64,000 nt of DNA from Lindgomyces ingoldianus (Eukaryota > Ascomycota > Dothideomycetes > Pleosporales > Lindgomycetaceae): positions 190,840-254,839 of the forward strand of contig NW_022985227.1 of assembly GCF_010093535.1 (NCBI RefSeq). Direction: 5' to 3'. This document shows positions 1-11,333 of the stretch, in pieces. The position numbers were made by a program, and so were the translations under genes. Position 1 is the stretch's first letter. Each line of letters begins with the position of its first letter. The notes beneath the pieces were generated by a model, which made no database searches, was not told where the DNA came from, and saw nothing but the letters and a program-made list of their open reading frames with translations.

Positions 1-482
1 TGTAATTGTTAACTTAGGAACACTAAGACAACTTAAAATTTTGCTAGCGCTCACGCTGTAGAGGTAGAATTGCTATATTATATTAATAGTAGACTTAGAT
101 AGCTCTTTGCGCGAGGTTTTATTTACTTTTGTAACTATTAAAAAAAGTAGTAATTTAATTAAGTTATAATTAATTAAAATTAAAGCATTGTGGAGTGGCC
201 TAGGCCTCTTGCTAAAGTGGCCAATCACTTTTAGTAGGCGACTGTACAGTCAGGCGTTAGCTGGATACAAGTCAATCCAGGGGCCCTCTTCAAAATAGTG
301 CAGGGAGCTCGAGGATCGGCTTTAGGGATTGCAAGTTGCGTCTCCTAAACTTAGCACACGCTAAGATGAGGGTATAGATTGTGAAACGTTAAGGTTGCGC
401 CTGCTTAAGTGGAAATATTGTTTAATTTTAGAAGGCGATTGAATATCAAGCAGGCAACATACGCTAACATGAGAAGCACGTT
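1..482. other. Non-coding stretch beside the pogo-like transposase
   Basis: No gene seen. The first 180 bases are AT-rich and the rest is mixed. It lies downstream of the minus-strand transposase remnant and may hold that transposon's terminal repeat, but I could not match a terminal inverted repeat to the other side. Confidence 0.4.
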
Positions 483-2239
483 CTACAACCACATACGCGC
501 TACTAGTGCTCTCCAGGGTTCCGTACTAACCTCATTTGTCTCAACCTGTCCATTCTGTATCCGCGCAACCTTGGTCCTGGGCTCTAAAAGATCTACCTCT
601 GCCGTGGCAGCTGTCCGCTTCCGGCCCCGCTTTCCCCCTCCCGTACCAGCATCCTGTGCTTGTAAGGTAGCTTTTGCGATTTTCATAGCTTCCCTAGCCG
701 TCTTTTTTGCCCTTTTCTCAGCTTTTGCAGCTTCCTTTACTGCATGCTCCGCTCGCGCTTTCTCCAGGTCCTCCCACGTCATCACCTTCGCTTTTCTAAG
801 TATTACTAACTTAGCCGCTCAGCGGGCTTTACTTTTATTGTTTATTTTTACCAGGAATCTGTTTTAATCACAAAGGAGGGCGTTTTTAGCAAGAAATGTC
901 TAGGCGGCATTTAAGACCTTCTGTTGGAGCCGCTCTTTGCGCCGGCTGCTTGCTTTATTGTTAGGAACGTGCTTAATCATGTTAGGTAACGACGTCAAAG
1001 CCTCTCCTGACACTGGTGTGGCAGGCGTTAGTAACTCTGTGTAGTGCTGGCAAGTGTCTACCACTGCCTTGTTCGCTTTTAAAATGGTTTAATAAGCGGG
1101 TGGTTTTGGTATATCATCAAGGACTCTGTTAGGGTTAAACGGGAACAACCCGCTTCCTCTCTATGCTGCGAGAATGTTTTGTTTACTTAACGCCCTTTCT
1201 CTCGCAGGGCCATACAGATAGGTGAAGTGCTGCTTGCCGATCGTGTTAACCCCTCCTCGCTCCATTCGCTCTACTTGTTCGCGATAGGCCGTCTTTAAGG
1301 GCGCGAAGACTCCAACATCACAGGGCTGGAGCTTATGAGATGTATAAGAGGGCATGCGGCACAAGGTAATGTTGTTCTTAAAGCAAAACTCCAGGATCTT
1401 GAGGGTCTCATGCGTTCTAAAGCCATCCCACACAAGTATTTGCGGTCTCTTGTTAGCTCTCTGTTTAGTCTGGGGGTCAAACACAAGCTTGAGCCACTGC
1501 AAGCTGATATGAGAATCGGTGAAGCCGGAATCAGAGCATGCATACACCCAACCAGGCGTGGGATACGTGGTCTAGTTCGCTCGATGGGTTGACGCCGGCC
1601 AAATTACCATGGGATCCAGACACCTACCATCGGCGGAGATGCATTCAATAGCAGTAATCATGGTGCGCTTGACGCGTGCGCCTCTATAGCCTCGCGTGTC
1701 ATCCTTACTAACAAGGACTTTGACGGAGCTAAGCATGCTAAGCATAACCCCAGTCTCGTCCATGTTATATACGTTCTCCGGCAGGATAGCCAGGTCATGT
1801 ATTTCCTTTCTGATCACCTTAAACTAGTGTAAAACCTTGTCATAGATGTTGTAACGGTTCCAGTCCTGCGGCTTGTTCTTTCTCGCTACAGCTCTGGACG
1901 ACGCCGTTCGAGTCCTTTCGCACAGTTCACCCCAGGAGGCTTGAGCGGCCTGTCCGCTGGTGGCCGGTGGCGAGTGGCACTGAACGCTAACGAGGCTATA
2001 TGCTTCATTCGCACCGGCCGTCCAAGCGTGCTCTGGTGTAACAAGAACTCGACGAGGGCATTTTCTTCGTATGGGTAGAGGTACTGCTAGCTTTCGGCTT
2101 TGGCTTCTCGCGAACGGCGTCCGCGTGCACGATGATGGAGGGTGGAGAGGGGGACGTCACCATGGGCTGCGAGGGCGGCATATGTGTTAGGCATGCCTTC
2201 GGGGAGGCCTTCAGCGAGTACTCGACTGGCTCTGTCCAT
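483..2239 (-). pseudogene. Fot1/pogo-type transposase (DDE_1), broken
   Basis: Tc1/mariner-superfamily transposase of the fungal pogo/Fot1 type, which would cut and paste its own element. Read on the minus strand, the pieces come in family order. A helix-turn-helix/Tc5-like N-terminus (STLHHRARGRRS) begins at ATG 2237-2239. YPYEENALVEFLL follows, then the first catalytic Asp in VYNMDETG (about 1770), the second in LVWDGFRTHE (about 1425) and the third in KLQPCDVGVFAPLK (about 1310). A Lys/Ala-rich C-terminal tail (MTWEDLEKARAEHAVKEAAK) spans 483-785. Unlike the other transposases in the window, all three Asp are retained. In-frame stops at 2087-2089, 1824-1826, 1572-1574 and 1161-1163 all fall where relatives have Gln or Trp (RIP type). 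A frame change near 1880-1900 suggests one small indel. Family assignment is firm; element ends were not found. Confidence 0.88.
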
Positions 2240-2553
2240 GTTAGTTATTGTGATAGGCCGAAGGAGACAGCTGTAGCGAGTGCCTGCGGGGGCAGATACG
2301 AGGCAGTGCATGTCATGCGAATCCGACACGTGGCTGCAGATTGCTTGGCAATGCGCCACAGTCCACGTGATAGTGCCATACTATCCTCGGGTGGTATTTG
2401 AATTCACGCTAGCGTAAACCTGCCCAGCAGTCCATGCACCTGCATTCTCATTGTTGTACGCACTAGTTACTTGGTAAGTTCACGGCATTGCGGGTTTATT
2501 TAGGTCGAGACAAGACACTGGCGTGGATAAGAAAGATACTAAGTTATTACTGA
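2240..2553. other. Intergenic, no gene seen
   Basis: About 310 bases between the transposase start and the end of the HET/NLR gene. It should contain the NLR 3' end and possibly the transposon's terminal repeat. No ORF or structure was recognised. Confidence 0.4.
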
Positions 2554-2931
2554 CTATTCCGCGCCCGAGCTCTTTCTCAGTTTGCGGAAGATGCGCCTGA
2601 AAGATCTTGACTTCGGCGCTTCCATGTCTGTAGACTTAGGCTGGTCTCCATTCGGCTCAGCAGACGCAACTTGCAAACCCTGAAGCCGATCCTCGAGCTC
2701 GCTGCACCATCTTGAAGAGGGCCCTTGAACAGCCGTATATCCAGCCAATGCCTGACTATACATTTCCCTTGCCGAGTCTATACGATCGGTCCGCGCGTAG
2801 AGGTCACAGAAGGAGAAAAAGGTGTTCAACCCCCGGCAAGTATGTCGGCAGAAGCTGAGAGTCGAGTGCCTCCTCGTAGCCTTGCAGCGCCCGATCGTAC
2901 ATGGCCTCCGCCTCCGCCAGCCTGCCTTGGT

Positions 2932-3321
2932 NNNNNNNNNNNNNNNNNNNNNNNNNNNNNNNNNNNNNNNNNNNNNNNNNNNNNNNNNNNNNNNNNNNNN
3001 NNNNNNNNNNNNNNNNNNNNNNNNNNNNNNNNNNNNNNNNNNNNNNNNNNNNNNNNNNNNNNNNNNNNNNNNNNNNNNNNNNNNNNNNNNNNNNNNNNNN
3101 NNNNNNNNNNNNNNNNNNNNNNNNNNNNNNNNNNNNNNNNNNNNNNNNNNNNNNNNNNNNNNNNNNNNNNNNNNNNNNNNNNNNNNNNNNNNNNNNNNNN
3201 NNNNNNNNNNNNNNNNNNNNNNNNNNNNNNNNNNNNNNNNNNNNNNNNNNNNNNNNNNNNNNNNNNNNNNNNNNNNNNNNNNNNNNNNNNNNNNNNNNNN
3301 NNNNNNNNNNNNNNNNNNNNN
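2932..3321. other. Assembly gap inside the TPR array
   Basis: A run of 390 N. The sequence just before (about 2880-2931) and just after (about 3361-3413) is nearly the same TPR-coding text. The gap therefore sits inside near-identical tandem TPR repeats, and the repeat number is unknown. Confidence 0.9.
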
Positions 3322-4778
3322 CGAGTGTCGATGTGTGCTTCGCTCCGAGTGCCTCCTCCTTGCCTTGCAGCGCCCGATCGTACATGGCCTCCGCCTCCGC
3401 CAGCCTGCCTTAGTCCGCGTAGAGCAAGCCTAGGTTGTTCAGCGCCCATTCTATTCCCTTAGTACTCACGCTGCCATTTATGATGAATTCTCTGTATCTT
3501 GCAGCATGTTAAAGAAGCTGTTGCTGCAGGAGCCACCACTTGTCTACATCCTTGCTAGGAACTTCTAATGCCACACAAGTAAGAGCTAGCCGCACCAGGC
3601 CGTTGTCCCACTCGTCGTTCAAGACAGACATCGTCCATGAGTGCACACAGCTATGCACTCCATACCCTGCGGACCTAGACGGTTGTCCAAGTGACAGTTC
3701 TAGATGAGCTAGACCATACTCGCATAGCAGTCAAACTGCCTTGTTAAAGTTCAGTTTGTCCTTAGTAAGCTTCTGTATCCACTTATTATCTGTATCGCAT
3801 GCACGCTAAAGAAGTCTAAACCACACGTCTTACTTATTAAAATAGGCCCATAGCTTAAGCAACTAGACTAATGCCGCATTTTCTTTTTGTATCTAATTAA
3901 AAGTAACCTGCCATGTCGTGTATAGCAATTAGTCTTTGTATGAACTTAACATTAGACTTGTCCTCTAGAGCTTTAGCCACAATGCCTTATACAGCTAAAG
4001 ATACTCAGCAAAGCTGGTGGTCACGTGCTCAAGGTAAGCCCTAGCTATAGAGAGAGCAAGAGGCAGACTATCTAGCTTTAAGACAAGCGCTCTTGCGTTA
4101 GCATCTGTCTTGTTAGTTCTAAACACTTTATTAGATACACATACAACATACTGTTTTCTATACCCTTCCTTCTAGACATGTTCGCCAAGATCTTTAGCCT
4201 GTCATCCAAGCCTACTAACTTCTGAACGTAGAGACGCTCACCTTAGGTAACGCGCGCTAAGCGCGTTGTGATAATAATCAAGCCCTAGTTACTTTCTGGC
4301 AGATATCGACGTATATCCACCGTCAAAGGATTGGAACTACCAGAAATTCAGGGGTTGTTGTAATTGTCGTAGACCATTAGCTAATGTGCATTTCCCAGGA
4401 GATCAAGCCAGGCCTTAACTGCACTAGCCACTTAATCAAGGTCTCCTTCCAAGTCTACGCTACTGAGCACTCCGGCCGAGGGGTGACACTGCAAGACTTG
4501 CTGCGCGATGCCGCGAAAGCTAAGCCGGAGGGAATCTTCGTCATTCGCGTTTAGCCAGAACATCGCTGTGTACTTCTCTTTGTGCTGTCTAACGTATTTA
4601 ACTGCCAGCTAAGTTTTTCCAATCCCTCCCAGCCCATGAAGGACAACAGCTGCTCGGCTGCTGCGACTGTAAAGCAGCTTATGCATCTTTAACAGCTCCT
4701 TTTCTCTAGCCATAAACTATGCAGCTTCAGGAAACAAGCTAAGGTTAAACCTAACAGTGTATTGTTCAAAGTTTATAC

Positions 4779-4830
4779 CTATACTAGTTAGCGCCGTCGC
4801 TTTGTTCTGTACATCTGTGCAGAAGTCTAC
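4779..4830 (-). other. Intron of the HET/NLR pseudogene
   Basis: A 52-base intron with donor GTAGAC, branch point GCTAAC and acceptor TATAG. Removing it joins the HET end frame (EIHTLYKG) to the pre-NB-ARC frame (INFEQYTVRFNLSLF) without loss of frame. This explains the frame change between the two domains. Splicing signals are intact although the exons carry many nonsense mutations. Confidence 0.75.
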
Positions 4831-5578
4831 CTTTGTACAAGGTGTGGATTTCCTTCTCCAGCTGTCTAAATGCGTGGTCTCTTCCCTCTCCATAGTTAAG
4901 CACCATTGCGACACCGCAGATGCCAATTATATAGTACGCCCCGTCCTCTTCAATTGTGGTTTCACGGCGCTTGGCCCAGGACCCCTGTTCTGCAATGCTG
5001 AAATTCAACAGCGCATCCCCTTAGAGAGCTCTCTCTAGGATGCTGGTAGCCTCTTATATCTCAGCCGCAAGCGACAACTTGCTCCTAAGTCTCTGCCTCT
5101 CTGCGCTGAAGAAGTTAACCAGCCTTAGTGCAATAAGCTCTTAAAGCGTCTAGCCCTAGGTAAACTATCAGCTTATCTGGAGGGCCTCTTTCCACGCTCT
5201 TTCGCTGTCAGCTCCCTCCGGTTTAGAGACATCCGAGAGGTAGACGTAGCACTGTGCGGCGTTCTGGTACCACCGAAACATAGAGTTGATCGCCGCGCCG
5301 AGCTCAACCGCATTCTTCTTGTCGATGCAGCACGTGTCTACCCAGAAGTACTGTAGCCCATCAGCTGCGGCCTGGTCTGCGCAGAACCGTATCTTCCTCC
5401 ATCCAGCCTTGCTAGTAGTCTTGCTCCTGTCTGCATTCACTTCTATGTCCTAGAAGATAATCTCCTCCTTTTCCCATGTGTGGGAGAGTATCGCGTAGGC
5501 AGGTACAGGGCCGCTCGTGGGTTCGCAAAGGATGACAGTGCCGTCGGGTCTACGCTGCAGGAGGCGTATGAGGGCCAT

Positions 5579-6714
5579 GGCTGATGCACGATCTCATGCC
5601 ACGCGCGACTCGTGCGGCTCGTTCGGCATGTCGGCGCGCGGTGTTCGAGGATCGACAGTATGGAGACAGACGTCGGAGGACCGATCGTGAGGTGGTGGTG
5701 CGGTGGTTGTCGTAGGCGCTGCCCGCAAGGCTGCATCGTGGCGCAGGGTGGCCGGTGAAGGGGCGCTCACGTTGTCTGGATGTCATTGGAACTCGGGTGC
5801 GGATCGATCGCTTTAACGTATAGGAAACCTTTAGCTCTCACACAGCTGTCTCTAGACGGTGGGAGAGCAATTGTGCTACAAGGTTTAGCAGTTGCGCGCA
5901 TTAAATAGGTTAGCCATGACAACAAAAGCGCGAAATCTCCACCCACTAATATAACTTACTATCGCTGTCGGGGCAGGGTGGCGCTTTGCCACAGATACAC
6001 TAGCCACAGTCTTGGCTTATTGGCTGCTGAGGCTTGTATTACACTGTAATTATTATGTGAGCGTGCAGGTCGCGACTTAGGATGACCAGGTCACCATGCT
6101 CGCTTAGAAGCAGAAGTACCGATCGCCGTGGCGACCCTGCATGAATCATCCCGACATTGCCGCCATAGGGCTACCGGTGACTGGATAGTGTGATTGGAAG
6201 GCTCTAAAGCTAGATTGCCGTTGAATTGTGACTATTGAAAGCTCCTAATGCCTGGCGCTGAATCCGCAGCGGGGTTGCTCTGGCATGTCGCAAGATCAGG
6301 CACCCTTGTTCTCGGCGCGACGTTGACAACAAGGCTGGTAATTTTTCTGGGAGTAGCAGGTAGAAGGTAGAGGAAGACTGAGAGCATCAAGCGCATGTAT
6401 TATTATGTAGAAAACTTGATGTGGGAAGATTCCATTCCTTTTTGAAGTTAATTTTTCTCGCTACGGTTTGGTTCTCGCTACGTAGTGGGGGATGTTACAC
6501 GTTATTCTTTTAACTTGAGGTTTTAAGTAGTTATAAGTGCAACTTTAAATTAGGCATTTAATAGATAAAAGAATTGTTACACTGAGTGTAAAATAGTCTA
6601 GGAAGAGCAACTAATAAAAAGTTTTAATTAATTAAGTTAACTACAGTAAGGTTAGAAACAAAAGATGATCTTTCTAACCTCGCTTCCTAAACATAGTTAA
6701 TCCATTAATAAAAC
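5579..6714. other. Upstream region of the NLR gene and transition to AT-rich DNA
   Basis: Holds the presumptive promoter of the minus-strand HET/NLR gene. No gene seen; two small minus-strand ORFs around 5443-5786 are other frames of the gene start and upstream DNA. Composition drops from moderate GC to AT-rich around 6.4 kb, marking the left edge of the RIP-affected block. Confidence 0.45.
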
Positions 6715-7240
6715 ATGAGCCTAACATTTAGTATAGACAGCAAGCTAACTATTGTGGAGTATATCCCGCTCCAAAAGTTCGGCAAAATGCTTCTGTTGAT
6801 TGAGGATGGTTGGGGCGGAGGCTGCAGGGCAGCCCACGCCGCGCGTGCCGTTAAAGCTCTGCAAGACAATTAGGCACGTTGTAGCATAATTAAATTTGTC
6901 TTTGTCTAATTAAGCAAGAGGATTAACATTAAAGGTAACTAGAGTCCCTAAGAGATTTCCTAAAGCAACAGCTAAGTTTACCTTTTTAATAAATTCCTTG
7001 CAGTTAAGTAGACAAAAGCATAAGATTAAGATGTTATTAGCGCTAGCACAGCTACTACTTCTATTAGGGTCTTAACTAGCTGTTAAGCTAAAGTCTAGAA
7101 CTAGGCTTAGATCTATAGACACAGTAGGTATTACAGAAGCAGAGGTGATTGCCACTAGAAAAGCAAGAATAGTAGAAGAGCGCATTTTTAATTAGTGTGA
7201 TGTAGCCTTAGAAAAGTTAGGAATAAAATATTCTTATACT
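6715..7240 (+). pseudogene. Decayed reading frame, function unknown
   Basis: From ATG 6715-6717 a frame runs MSLTFSIDSKLTIVEY..., clean for about 50 codons. It then carries only TAG/TAA interruptions of the RIP kind (after ALQDN, FVFV, IKGN). A neighbouring frame continues with SIDTVGITEAEVIATRKA and ends near YSYT. I do not recognise the family. It may be a transposon fragment or a mutated host gene; it could also be chance openness. Confidence 0.3.
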
Positions 7241-7719
7241 TAAACTAACCCTTTCTAAAAGTAGTGAGGACTAAAGAGGCCCACTGAAGCATAGTACAGA
7301 TCTCTATACTACTGTGGGCTCTGTTTTGGTACCTGTTGGGAACTGTTTAGTCCTGATCTAACTCACGCGGCCGCATTAATCATAAGGCGTGGACAAGTGA
7401 CGGCTAAACAGTTGGCTGCTAGAAATAGCTAGTGTAAGAACGGGCTTAAAATGTACGTTAGCTGAGTATACCTACAGTAATAAATTTATTGCTTATTAGC
7501 GCTAACTTAAATAGTTCTTAGGCGAGTCTCGCACAGTTCTAAAATGGGTCTGGCAACGTTAACTTACTATGTAATTTAGGCGTATACAGTGATGTTATTC
7601 TGTGTGCTTAAATTAGTTCTTAGTAAATTACCCTTTAATGTGCAGAAACGTGTTTTTACTTTAACTATTAAGCTTATGTTGCTTGAAATGACGCATCTAG
7701 CTGTGACAAGCCTGCCACT
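7241..7719. other. AT-rich spacer, no gene assigned
   Basis: No ORF, repeat or motif that I can name, apart from a NotI-like GCGGCCGC near 7365 in an otherwise RIP-depleted context. Confidence 0.35.
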
Positions 7720-9435
7720 TAAGTAAGAACCTACAGCAAACGCTATTAATGTCCTCTAAATAATATATCTACTGTACCCTCTTCTCTATTGCATTCTAAG
7801 ACAAAAATGTTGTCCTGAAGTTACTGCCGTGCCACAGGAAAGGCCGGCGTATAGCGCCTAGATCTCAGGAGCTTAATCAAGTTTTAGAGAAGCAGCTGTG
7901 ATATATTTTTGTAAAAGGCCATATCTTTAGGAACTAATTAGGCAAGCATCTAAGCTAAGTAATCCAACTAAAAGAAAACACAAGGAGGGGGCTTTGCTCA
8001 ATTATCTACCCGATATGATCGCCCATTGCGTAGCAGGTTTACTTGAGGCACCTAAAGAGTACTCTCCGCGTTTGAACGCATCATCTTCCTTTCTATAGCG
8101 AATCCTCTTGAAATGTCTGTAGAAAGGTTTAAAGCCTTATAATGTGGACAGTTGTGGCAGATAATGTTGTAGTAAACAATTTTGTGCAGCTGCTCTAACA
8201 TTTGTTCTAAGGACTGAACCATCTCTTTATCCGCAATAACATTCAGCTCTATCATAAGAATCACATGTCAGACGCAGGGAAACACTTCCACTGCATGCTG
8301 TATAGATTCTACAACGTCTAAGCGCTTACACAGAGAATATTCTTTATCTAAATCAGCGTTTACCAACCATCTTAAAGTTACTCACTTACCCTAGGGTAGC
8401 ACACGAAAATTATCCTGGATTCAAACAGAGAGAGAGCGTGCTGCCTTTTTTTGCTGCCCTAGCACACTTCTTATTACTATGTCAATGCTTGTCTTGTCTA
8501 GATTAACCTCTAAAGCAACCTAAGTATAGTAAAAAATCTCTTCTTTAAGCTCATTACTCATCTAACTGCACACAAGAAGCGCTGAATAGCCATAGTTTAG
8601 AACAATGCATCTGTATTCATCATTGTCGCAGGCGTCTAAAAGCTGTTAGTAGATCGTGTTTCTTAGCTCGCGTGGGATACCCAGTAGGTGAGCTTGCGGG
8701 TAAGGTTAGTCTTCATCTGTGGCCTTAATCATGATTATTCCGCATTTAATGATTGATCTTTACTAGAGCTGAAATACCAGTGTTACAAGGTCTTGGCGCG
8801 TATGCGCGCTTACCCGCTCCTTATTTTCGGGTCTGCCGAAGATGCAGCCACAACTACACAGCCACATATCCGGACATAAAGAGCCCCACAGCTTAGGGAA
8901 GGTAAGCATAGTGTATACATTAATACAATACAGCATGCTAAGAACTATTCTAATTATAAGCTAAGTCTCTATAAAGAGCCCCTCTTGTAGCGCTTGCAGC
9001 TCCTGCACAGTAGATTTTAATCCTTAGGATTAAGCGTTAAAGACTCCCTTTAAATACCTAGCAACAGACAGATTTTCCTTAGATTTATCTTGTAGGCTTT
9101 AGTTTACTTCTTTTAGACGCTCTAGTTCTCTTTCTGCGTGCTGTTAGCGTTCTAGTTTAGCTAATAACTATGTTCTTATTTCCTCTATTATGTAACTTAA
9201 CAGGGCGTTCTCTTCTTATAGCTAATTAATTAGAGCACTAAAACTAACGTCTGTTTTGCTAACAGTTAACGCTACAGCGCTGTCTAACATACTTAAGGAG
9301 TTAGCAGAGCTTCCTTATTTTGCTAGAATAGCTTTAAAAGTCTTTCTAACACTATTACATAGCTCTTTATATGCGTTAATAGAATAATTACTTATGTTTT
9401 TTAAGAACAAGTGTTTTTTCTTAGGGAGAAATCTC
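7720..9435 (-). pseudogene. Decayed gene: coiled-coil N-terminus plus 2EXR-like segment
   Basis: A single minus-strand frame can be followed for roughly 570 codons, broken only by TAA/TAG/TGA that mostly fit Gln or Trp positions. The N-terminal third (about 9420-8970) is heptad-like and charged (AERELERLKEVN; STVQELQALQEGLF), suggesting a coiled coil. A Cys-rich stretch (MWLCSCGCIFGRPE) follows near 8850. GIPRELRNTIY at about 8670 resembles the LPxELRNxIY signature of fungal 2EXR-type proteins. The rest (DACDNDEYRCIVLNYGYSAL; EEGTVDILFRGH) is unrecognised. One stretch, 8052-8264, is still open for 70 codons. There are no visible frameshifts, so decay was by substitution. The 2EXR link rests on one motif. 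The start codon and any introns are unresolved. Confidence 0.5.
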
Positions 9436-9802
9436 TAAGCGTACAGATTGTCTAGGCTTAGAAGAAGATAAACCTTAGCTAGCTTTATAATAATACTAAT
9501 TCTACTTTCTAGAACTTATTAGCTTCCCTAAATACAAGAACTAGTTTGTATTATGTATATATGTTAACAATTCTTTATAGCACTTTGTTCTCTACTCTTG
9601 TTGTTCTATATTACTTACGTGAATTAAAGCTATAGATTAATAGAGAATGTAGATTCCTAGAGATAATTTGCACTATTTCCTTCTTAAAATCTGCGCTATC
9701 TCCCTGTAGTTGTTTAGAGTACTAAAATAGCCTTTTACTATTATTAGGAATGTTTAAGCGCTTAGCTGTGACTAGCTGTAAGATGTCTATATATAAAATA
9801 AG
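9436..9802. other. AT-rich RIP-degraded DNA, no gene seen
   Basis: Possible 5' extension of the decayed minus-strand gene, but no frame stands out. Confidence 0.35.
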
Positions 9803-10006
9803 ACTAGTTTTAGTTATTACCTCTAAGCTAGAAAATAAAGGCTCCTATTACACTAGAAGAAGGTTAGATGTAAATTAGTAATGTTATCTAAGATTCTAAC
9901 ATTACTTTATTTAGTATCTATTAGTATTGCTAGGTAGTAGTCTCTTTAATAAGTAAGGTTAAAACCTAGCTAGGCTAAGCTGCTCTAGACAGTCGCCACG
10001 CGCTGC
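9803..10006 (+). repeat. Direct repeat, left copy (RIP-mutated)
   Basis: About 205 bases from ACTAGTTTTAGT to GTCGCCACGCGCTGC, matching the copy at 11125-11333. Most differences are C to T or G to A in this left copy. The pair could be terminal repeats of a small non-autonomous retroelement, or two insertions of the same repeat. Confidence 0.65.
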
Positions 10007-11124
10007 TACCTAAGCAGCTGTTAGCATAATCCTAGTTAAATTATTGCACAGATTTATTAACAACGCTACATATTCTAATAAAATAGACTGTTTTAGTCCC
10101 CCCTGCAGTTCCCTTTTTAAACCCCTATGCCTTACTTATTTATATAATAGAGGCTTAACTAGGCAAAAATTTTTTATTTTTTATTTACTATTTAGTCTTA
10201 AGTTATAGACTCTCTTTTAAATATTACAAAGCAAGACACTGCACTTATGTCTTACTAATAGGCTAAAAAAGATAAAAGTAGAAAGGCTAGATTATATTAA
10301 AAGTATCTAAAGTACTAAAAGCTCTTTATAAAATTACTAAACAATAAATTATTCTTGTTTAAGCAAATTAATTTCTTATTATAGCCTAAGCTAGTTAAGT
10401 TTAGATTCTATATCTTAAACTACAGTAACAAGCATATAGAATTACTTACAAAAATCCTTTATACTTTACTGCTAGAAGACGCGATTAAGGCATTTAGGCA
10501 TATATAATAAATTACTACCTGTCTTACAATTATAAAAAATCTTACGCCTACATCTAAAAAACTTATTATAGAAAAGTTAACAGAGACTAAAATTAAGAAC
10601 ATAAAAAAAGCCTATAAGAATTCTAAAGATAAGAACAACTTTATTACTATAGGAAAATTTATTACAGCATTGCCCTCTTTAGCATAAATATGCTCTGCTA
10701 AAGAGTGCATTACAATGCAGTTTAAAAATTCTAAAGACTTTAAAGACTACATAACTTTTATAATAGCGCGCTGCTTTTGCTACGCATTCTACTTTACTTC
10801 TAGAACTTGTTATAATTGCGTATAAAGCAGTAAGTCTCTAAATACATTAAAAACTATTTCTAAATCTTTGCAATAGGAGTTTCTTATATAGCAAAATATA
10901 CATTTATTTTAATAGCTTATCTACAACTAAATAGTTTATAACAAGAGCAAATATCGCATTAGACTTGCTTCACATCGCAAACTACAGATTTCTGTAGGTC
11001 CGCTAGCTAGTTAGAACATTCTAGGGGTTAAAAACGCCCTCTAGTAGTTAAACACAACGCTAATGTTAAAGCAAGTAATAAAATTGTGTTCTTAATTAAT
11101 AATGCAAGCAGGCGGGAGAATAGG
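10007..11124. other. AT-rich interval between direct repeats
   Basis: Heavily RIP-mutated, about 1.1 kb. No domain recognised. If the flanking repeats are LTRs this is the internal part of a short element with no visible coding capacity. Confidence 0.35.
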
Positions 11125-11333
11125 ACTAGTTTTAGTCACTACCTCTAAGCTAGAAAATAGAGGCTCCTAGTTATTATGTTAACTTAAGTTAGATGTAAAT
11201 TTGTAACGTTATCTAAGATGTTAACGTCACTTCATTTGGTATCTGTTAGTATTGCTGGGTGGTAGTCTCTTTGATAGTGAGGTTGAAACCTGACCAGGCT
11301 AAGCCGCTCCGGACCGTCGCCACGTGCGCTGCG
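11125..11333 (+). repeat. Direct repeat, right copy (little mutated)
   Basis: Right partner of the repeat at 9803-10006. It keeps CpG-containing text (CCGCTCCGGACCGTCGCC) that is TpA-converted in the left copy, so the two copies have different mutation histories. Confidence 0.65.

Larger units (their letters stand above)
2554..5578 (-). pseudogene. HET - NB-ARC - TPR (NLR-like) incompatibility protein, RIP-inactivated
   Basis: Fungal NLR-like signalling protein; such genes act in non-self recognition and cell death. The start is ATG 5576-5578, followed by MALIRLLQRRPDG, a typical HET opening. The HET domain covers about 5510-4840 (AYAILSHTWEKEE; YFWVDTCCIDKKN; MFRWYQNAAQCYVYLSDV; later SWAKRRETTIEED and LNYGEGRDHAFRQLE). 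NB-ARC follows: P-loop GLGGIGKT at 4612-4635, then MFWLNANDEDSLRL, a kinase-2-like LMVYDNY and GLIIITTRLARVT. The C-terminus has TPR units (GRLAEAEAMYDRALQG) on both sides of a sequence gap, then a final TPR-like segment (DSAREMYSQALAGYTAVQG) and a basic tail ending at 2554. At least a dozen in-frame TAG/TAA stand at Trp or Gln positions, for example 5450-5452 and 3410-3412. A one-base shift lies in the C run at 2830-2834. The domain order is secure, and it cannot encode a complete protein here. Confidence 0.87.

Noticed and set aside
409..867. 152-codon plus-strand ORF
   Set aside because: Antisense to the Lys/Ala-rich tail of the pogo transposase, which has clear family similarity on the minus strand.
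2725..3462. Several 170-245 codon ORFs spanning the gap
   Set aside because: Most of their length is N; they are artefacts of reading through unknown bases. Only the minus-strand TPR frame is supported.
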